Shown one piece after another: positions 61,103-64,000 of a stretch of DNA of 64,000 nucleotides; positions within the stretch are counted from its first letter, which is position 1, and every line of letters starts with the position of its first letter. Under the pieces are notes generated by a model that was not told the DNA's origin, searched no databases, and saw only the letters and a program-made list of their open reading frames with translations. Made by a program: the position numbers and the translations under genes. Source of the stretch: an uncultured Bacteroidales bacterium (GTDB taxonomy: Bacteria > Bacteroidota > Bacteroidia > Bacteroidales > Paludibacteraceae); assembly GCA_902762355.1 (NCBI GenBank), contig CACWNR010000011.1:1-64000 (forward strand), given 5' to 3'.

Positions 61103-61910
61103 TTCATCCAAATACGCAATTGTAACCGGTGCCTCTTCGGGCATCGGTTACTCTTTTGCGGAGCAACTGATCAAGCGCGGCTATAACCTGCTTATCGTCA
61201 GCAATGTAAAGGAGATAGAGGACGCCGCTAAAAGGTTAAAGGACGCTACGCTACAGGGCGCTGACGCTTCAGGACGGTCTAAAGACCTACAGGTCGTTCC
61301 TCTCGTCCTCGATCTCGGGCAACAAACCTCCGCGCGCGAACTATATGATTACACGCACGCGCACAAGATGGAGATCGAGGTGTTGGTCAACAACGCCGGT
61401 GTGTATCACGACAAGGATATCCTCGATGACAGCGAGGGTTTCACGAGCCTGATCATGAACCTGCATATGTACACGCCCGCAATGCTCTGTTACTTGTTCG
61501 GACAGGACATGAAGGCGCGCGGTAAGGGCTATATCCTCAATGTCTGCTCTGTAACAAGCAAGATGGCGGCACAGCGTTTGGGTACGTACGGAGGCACCAA
61601 GGCCTTCCTATCCCACTTCACTCGCGCGCTGCATATCGAGTTACGTAAGTACGGCGTGAGCGTGACGGATGTCAGCCCGGGCGCTGTCGATACAGGACTC
61701 TACTCTATCCCGCCGTTCATGACCAAACTCGGCAAATGCCTCGGTATCATCGTGAGCCCCGAGACTCTCGCTCGTCGCGGGTTGTTCGCACTCTTCCACG
61801 GATGGGCAAAAACAACAATACCCACCGTTTTCTGGCGGATACTGTGTTTCATCATTCTACTGATTCCTACCTGTCTGCTGAGACTGATAAGAAAACTCGG
61901 ATGGTTCTAA
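61092..61910 (+). CDS. Short-chain dehydrogenase/reductase (SDR)
   Basis: The 272-residue oxidoreductase has the NAD(P)-binding TGASSGIG (about residues 12-19), the NNAG motif, the catalytic Ser in CSVTS and YGGTK (Tyr-x-x-x-Lys, about 161-165). The C-terminus is hydrophobic ([20 protein letters not shown]), suggesting membrane association. Between beta strands 2 and 3 it contains the inserted stretch [18 protein letters not shown], encoded by the modular repeat family. Substrate unknown. Confidence 0.9.
   Translation: MSNNSSKYAIVTGASSGIGYSFAEQLIKRGYNLLIVSNVKEIEDAAKRLKDATLQGADASGRSKDLQVVPLVLDLGQQTSARELYDYTHAHKMEIEVLVNNAGVYHDKDILDDSEGFTSLIMNLHMYTPAMLCYLFGQDMKARGKGYILNVCSVTSKMAAQRLGTYGGTKAFLSHFTRALHIELRKYGVSVTDVSPGAVDTGLYSIPPFMTKLGKCLGIIVSPETLARRGLFALFHGWAKTTIPTVFWRILCFIILLIPTCLLRLIRKLGWF
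61233..61293. repeat. In-frame modular repeat element in the SDR gene
   Basis: AGGTTAAAGGACG is followed by CTACGCTACAGGG and then a 22-mer with the dyad GGTCTAAAGACC (61272-61293), which matches the uvrA element at 41659-41680 with one mismatch. The frame remains open and about 18 residues are added at a surface-loop position. Confidence 0.82.
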
Positions 61911-61924
61911 CCACCCGAGTTTTT
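61892..61924. terminator. Bidirectional terminator between the SDR and Na/Pi cotransporter genes
   Basis: AAAACTCGG pairs with CCGAGTTTT with an inner TGG/CCA stem around TTCTAA. A/T runs flank both sides. It overlaps the last codons of the SDR gene. Confidence 0.8.
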
Positions 61925-61926
61925 CT

Positions 61927-63633
61927 TTACTTATCGTGCTTGTGCTCGTAAACGGCTTCTTCTACATTGATGATGTAGTCGCCCATCTTCTCGAGTTCAA
62001 GAATGATATCCATGTAGTTGACACCGGTGGAGTAATCGTACTCGTGCTCGGTGATGCTTGCCATATTCTGGCTCTTGAGTTCATCGCGGAAGTTATTGAT
62101 CTCGCTCTCGATGTTACTCATCTCAAAGAACTCATCCTGCGTTATGTTCACGCGCTCCAGCGCCTCCACCATCATCGTCTGGGCGGTAGTTACCAGATAG
62201 ATCATCTGCTCTACGTTCTTTGTCTGATGCTCATTGAAGACGATATTTCCTTCGTGTTTATGCTTAATATAGCGAGACAGGTTGTAGTTCGCATCTCCGA
62301 CGGACTCGAGCTCCGATACGATACGAAGCATCTTGTGTACCTCGTGCTTGGACTGATCGGACAAACGACCGTCTGCCACCTCGTTCAAGTACTGCGCAAT
62401 CTCATATTCCATACGATCACAGATACCCTCGTATTTCTCGATACGGCTGTAGATCATCGCAAACTGCTGGTTGTCTTTCTCGTAGAACAAGTCATGTACC
62501 ATGCCGATCATTCGTTGCGCACGAACAGCAAAGACATGTACCTCTTTCCATGCCTGGAGAATTGAGAGCTCGGAAGTGGACATAAGGCCACCGGAGATGA
62601 AGCGGAGTTGGCTGTCCGTATCTTTCTGCTCGGGTCTGGACGGCAAGATCCACATAACGAGTTTCTCCAAATACGGGATAAAACCGATAAGGATACAGGT
62701 GTTGATGACGTTGAAAGCCGTGTGGAAAGTAGCCAAAATAGCATTCAGTTTATCCGGCGAGACATCCGAAGGAACACCGGGCACGAACTCTACGCCCCAT
62801 ATACGGCATACATTGCCTACGAACCAACGGAACACACAGAGCACCCAAATCACACCGAAGAGGTTGAATACCAAGTGCGCCATGGCAGCACGTCTGGCTT
62901 GTATCGAAGCGGAGAGCGCTACGATGTTGGAAGTAATAGTCGTACCGATGTTCTCACCCAACACGAGCGATATACCCATATCGATTGGCAGCACGTGTGT
63001 AGAGCAGAGCGTCATGGTGATCGCCATGATAGCCGCCGAACTCTGGACGGCAAAGGTCAGTACGCCACCTACCAGCAGGTACAGGAAATAACTTCCATAA
63101 CCCCAACTGGAGGTTGCCATGAAAAAGTTACGCACCGGTGTCATCTCATCCAGATGCATCTCCGTCGCGTTGATCTTCAGTGTCGTGAGACCTAAGAGCA
63201 AGAGCGAGAGACCCATCAGGAAATCGCCCAGGTTGGCGTTTTTCTTGGTGTAGATCAGCGCGACAGCCAGTACGATCGCCGTATAAACGACCAGACGCAG
63301 GTCAAAACTACCTCCACCAAGCACCATGATCCATGCCGTAAAGGTCGTTCCGATGTTGGCACCCATGATGACCGATATCGCCTGTGCCAGCGAGAGGATT
63401 CCTGCGGACACGAAGCTCACCGTCATGACGGTTGTTGCCGTCGAAGACTGTACGGCAGCGGTAATAAACGCACCTGTCAAGACACCTGTGAAGCGGTTGG
63501 TAGTTGCTGTACCGAGCACATTACTCAAGGTACTACCTGCCATCTTCTGCAGGCCTTCAGACATCACTTTCAGTCCGTACATCAACATCGCGACGGAACC
63601 GATCAGCGTGATAATTTGTAAAGCTAATTGCAT
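61927..63633 (-). CDS. Na/phosphate cotransporter-family protein with PhoU-like domain
   Basis: The 568-residue protein has two PNaS repeats with the family motifs GAFITAAVQSSTATTVMTVS and FAVQSSAAIMAITMTLCS, and about eight membrane helices. A cytoplasmic PhoU-like helical domain follows from about residue 350. Bacteroidota homologues are thought to move phosphate with sodium; direction and substrate are not shown here. It is the downstream neighbour of a PEP-synthase-like gene (21 nt apart, same strand). Confidence 0.92.
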   Translation of the reverse strand: MQLALQIITLIGSVAMLMYGLKVMSEGLQKMAGSTLSNVLGTATTNRFTGVLTGAFITAAVQSSTATTVMTVSFVSAGILSLAQAISVIMGANIGTTFTAWIMVLGGGSFDLRLVVYTAIVLAVALIYTKKNANLGDFLMGLSLLLLGLTTLKINATEMHLDEMTPVRNFFMATSSWGYGSYFLYLLVGGVLTFAVQSSAAIMAITMTLCSTHVLPIDMGISLVLGENIGTTITSNIVALSASIQARRAAMAHLVFNLFGVIWVLCVFRWFVGNVCRIWGVEFVPGVPSDVSPDKLNAILATFHTAFNVINTCILIGFIPYLEKLVMWILPSRPEQKDTDSQLRFISGGLMSTSELSILQAWKEVHVFAVRAQRMIGMVHDLFYEKDNQQFAMIYSRIEKYEGICDRMEYEIAQYLNEVADGRLSDQSKHEVHKMLRIVSELESVGDANYNLSRYIKHKHEGNIVFNEHQTKNVEQMIYLVTTAQTMMVEALERVNITQDEFFEMSNIESEINNFRDELKSQNMASITEHEYDYSTGVNYMDIILELEKMGDYIINVEEAVYEHKHDK

Positions 63634-63654
63634 ATGGTATTATTTAATCAGTTA

Positions 63655-64000
63655 TCAGTTTTTGATAAGGGCTTTGTTTTTGAACCCGTCAATGTACATC
63701 TCCAGCGGGCGTTCGAGACGTATATGACGCACGAGCTCTGTCTCTTCGACAGCCGGTATAGCATCAAGTTTCTCGACATCCAACAAGTCCTCTCCCGGTC
63801 GTGCCCACGGGTCGATATTCATATATCCCACATTGAACGAGGTGAGGTTCTGGAAGAAGTGAGAACCCTGCGAAGGTTCAATTCGGAAGTTCTCCAAACT
63901 ACATTCGGCTATCGCTTTCGCCTCACTGATATCTCCCCACGCTACCGGTACACCGAGTGTCGGAATCTGCGAGCCCCAACGACCATAACCGATGAGCAGG
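63655..64000 (-). CDS. PEP/pyruvate-binding-domain protein, C-terminal end (cut by the window edge)
   Basis: The frame is open to the window edge. The last 114 residues include LLIGYGRWGSQIPTLGVPVA, ISEAKAIAECSLENFRIEPS and QGSHFFQNLTSFNVGYMNID. This segment is typical of the C-terminus of large Bacteroidota proteins annotated as phosphoenolpyruvate synthase-like (PEP/pyruvate-binding domain). The catalytic parts lie outside the window, so activity cannot be judged. Confidence 0.78.
   Translation of the reverse strand, partial: LLIGYGRWGSQIPTLGVPVAWGDISEAKAIAECSLENFRIEPSQGSHFFQNLTSFNVGYMNIDPWARPGEDLLDVEKLDAIPAVEETELVRHIRLERPLEMYIDGFKNKALIKN

Overview
The window reads as chromosomal DNA of a Bacteroidales bacterium (phylum Bacteroidota), outside the well-known Bacteroides species as far as can be judged. 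Four things support this. About 25 promoters follow the Bacteroidota pattern, a -33 TTG and a -7 TAnnTTTG box about 20 nt apart. Start codons are mostly not preceded by Shine-Dalgarno sequences. The window carries the sodium-pumping methylmalonyl-CoA decarboxylase cluster of the succinate/propionate pathway. Many families are typical of the phylum: DUF2723, the EF-G paralogue, pyrophosphate-energised ion pump, PPDK and the PepT-GcvT pair. No rRNA, tRNA, insertion sequence or prophage was seen.

Region 0.2-24.6 kb is mostly plus-strand housekeeping DNA: DUF2723 membrane protein, CobW metallochaperone (frameshifted near its end), PaaI thioesterase, an O-methyltransferase divergent from an Lrp regulator, trpS with a lipoprotein and an outer membrane protein, a probable 6S-like RNA (8.69-8.89 kb), a TPR protein with ribH, lysC, yitT, galE and manA, then rsmD and a periplasmic protein on the minus strand. 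Next come a tightly overlapping operon (RelA synthetase without its HD and ACT domains, recR, membrane protein, HAD hydrolase, GNAT) and the operon mce-mmdA-mmdD-mmdC-mmdB-histidine kinase. The kinase overlaps ispE tail to tail by 126 bp.

Region 25.3-30.2 kb holds a 0.6 kb AT-rich, dyad-rich gap, an XRE regulator, lon, two small unknown proteins and dtd. Region 30.2-38.7 kb is accessory. A Fic gene sits between a complete dtd and a second, truncated dtd 5' end that still has a promoter. Beyond it lies a type II-C CRISPR-Cas locus in an unusual layout: tracrRNA (minus), cas2 (plus, inverted), a 7-repeat array, cas1 and cas9 (minus), preceded by a RhuM-Fic gene. The tracrRNA was found by its near-perfect anti-repeat, nexus and terminator. 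cas9 has no ATG, GTG or TTG upstream of its RuvC-I motif; an ATA stands where the start should be.

Region 38.8-64 kb is again housekeeping: rubredoxin, SprT-like protease, DUF456, Bax-inhibitor-1, uvrA, a TonB receptor with a His-rich loop, the EF-G paralogue, a lipoprotein with pepT-gcvT-patatin-tetR, two tandem acyl-CoA synthetases (the first behind a palindromic operator), the pyrophosphate pump, PPDK (broken by a deletion/frameshift), an SDR oxidoreductase, a Na/Pi cotransporter and the C-terminal end of a PEP-synthase-like protein.

Cross-cutting observations are a modular short-repeat family found both just upstream of start codons and in frame inside genes, terminator hairpins that contain the next gene's -33 element, and near-leaderless starts for cas2, sprT and ispE. 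All calls come from reading the sequence; no database search was possible.
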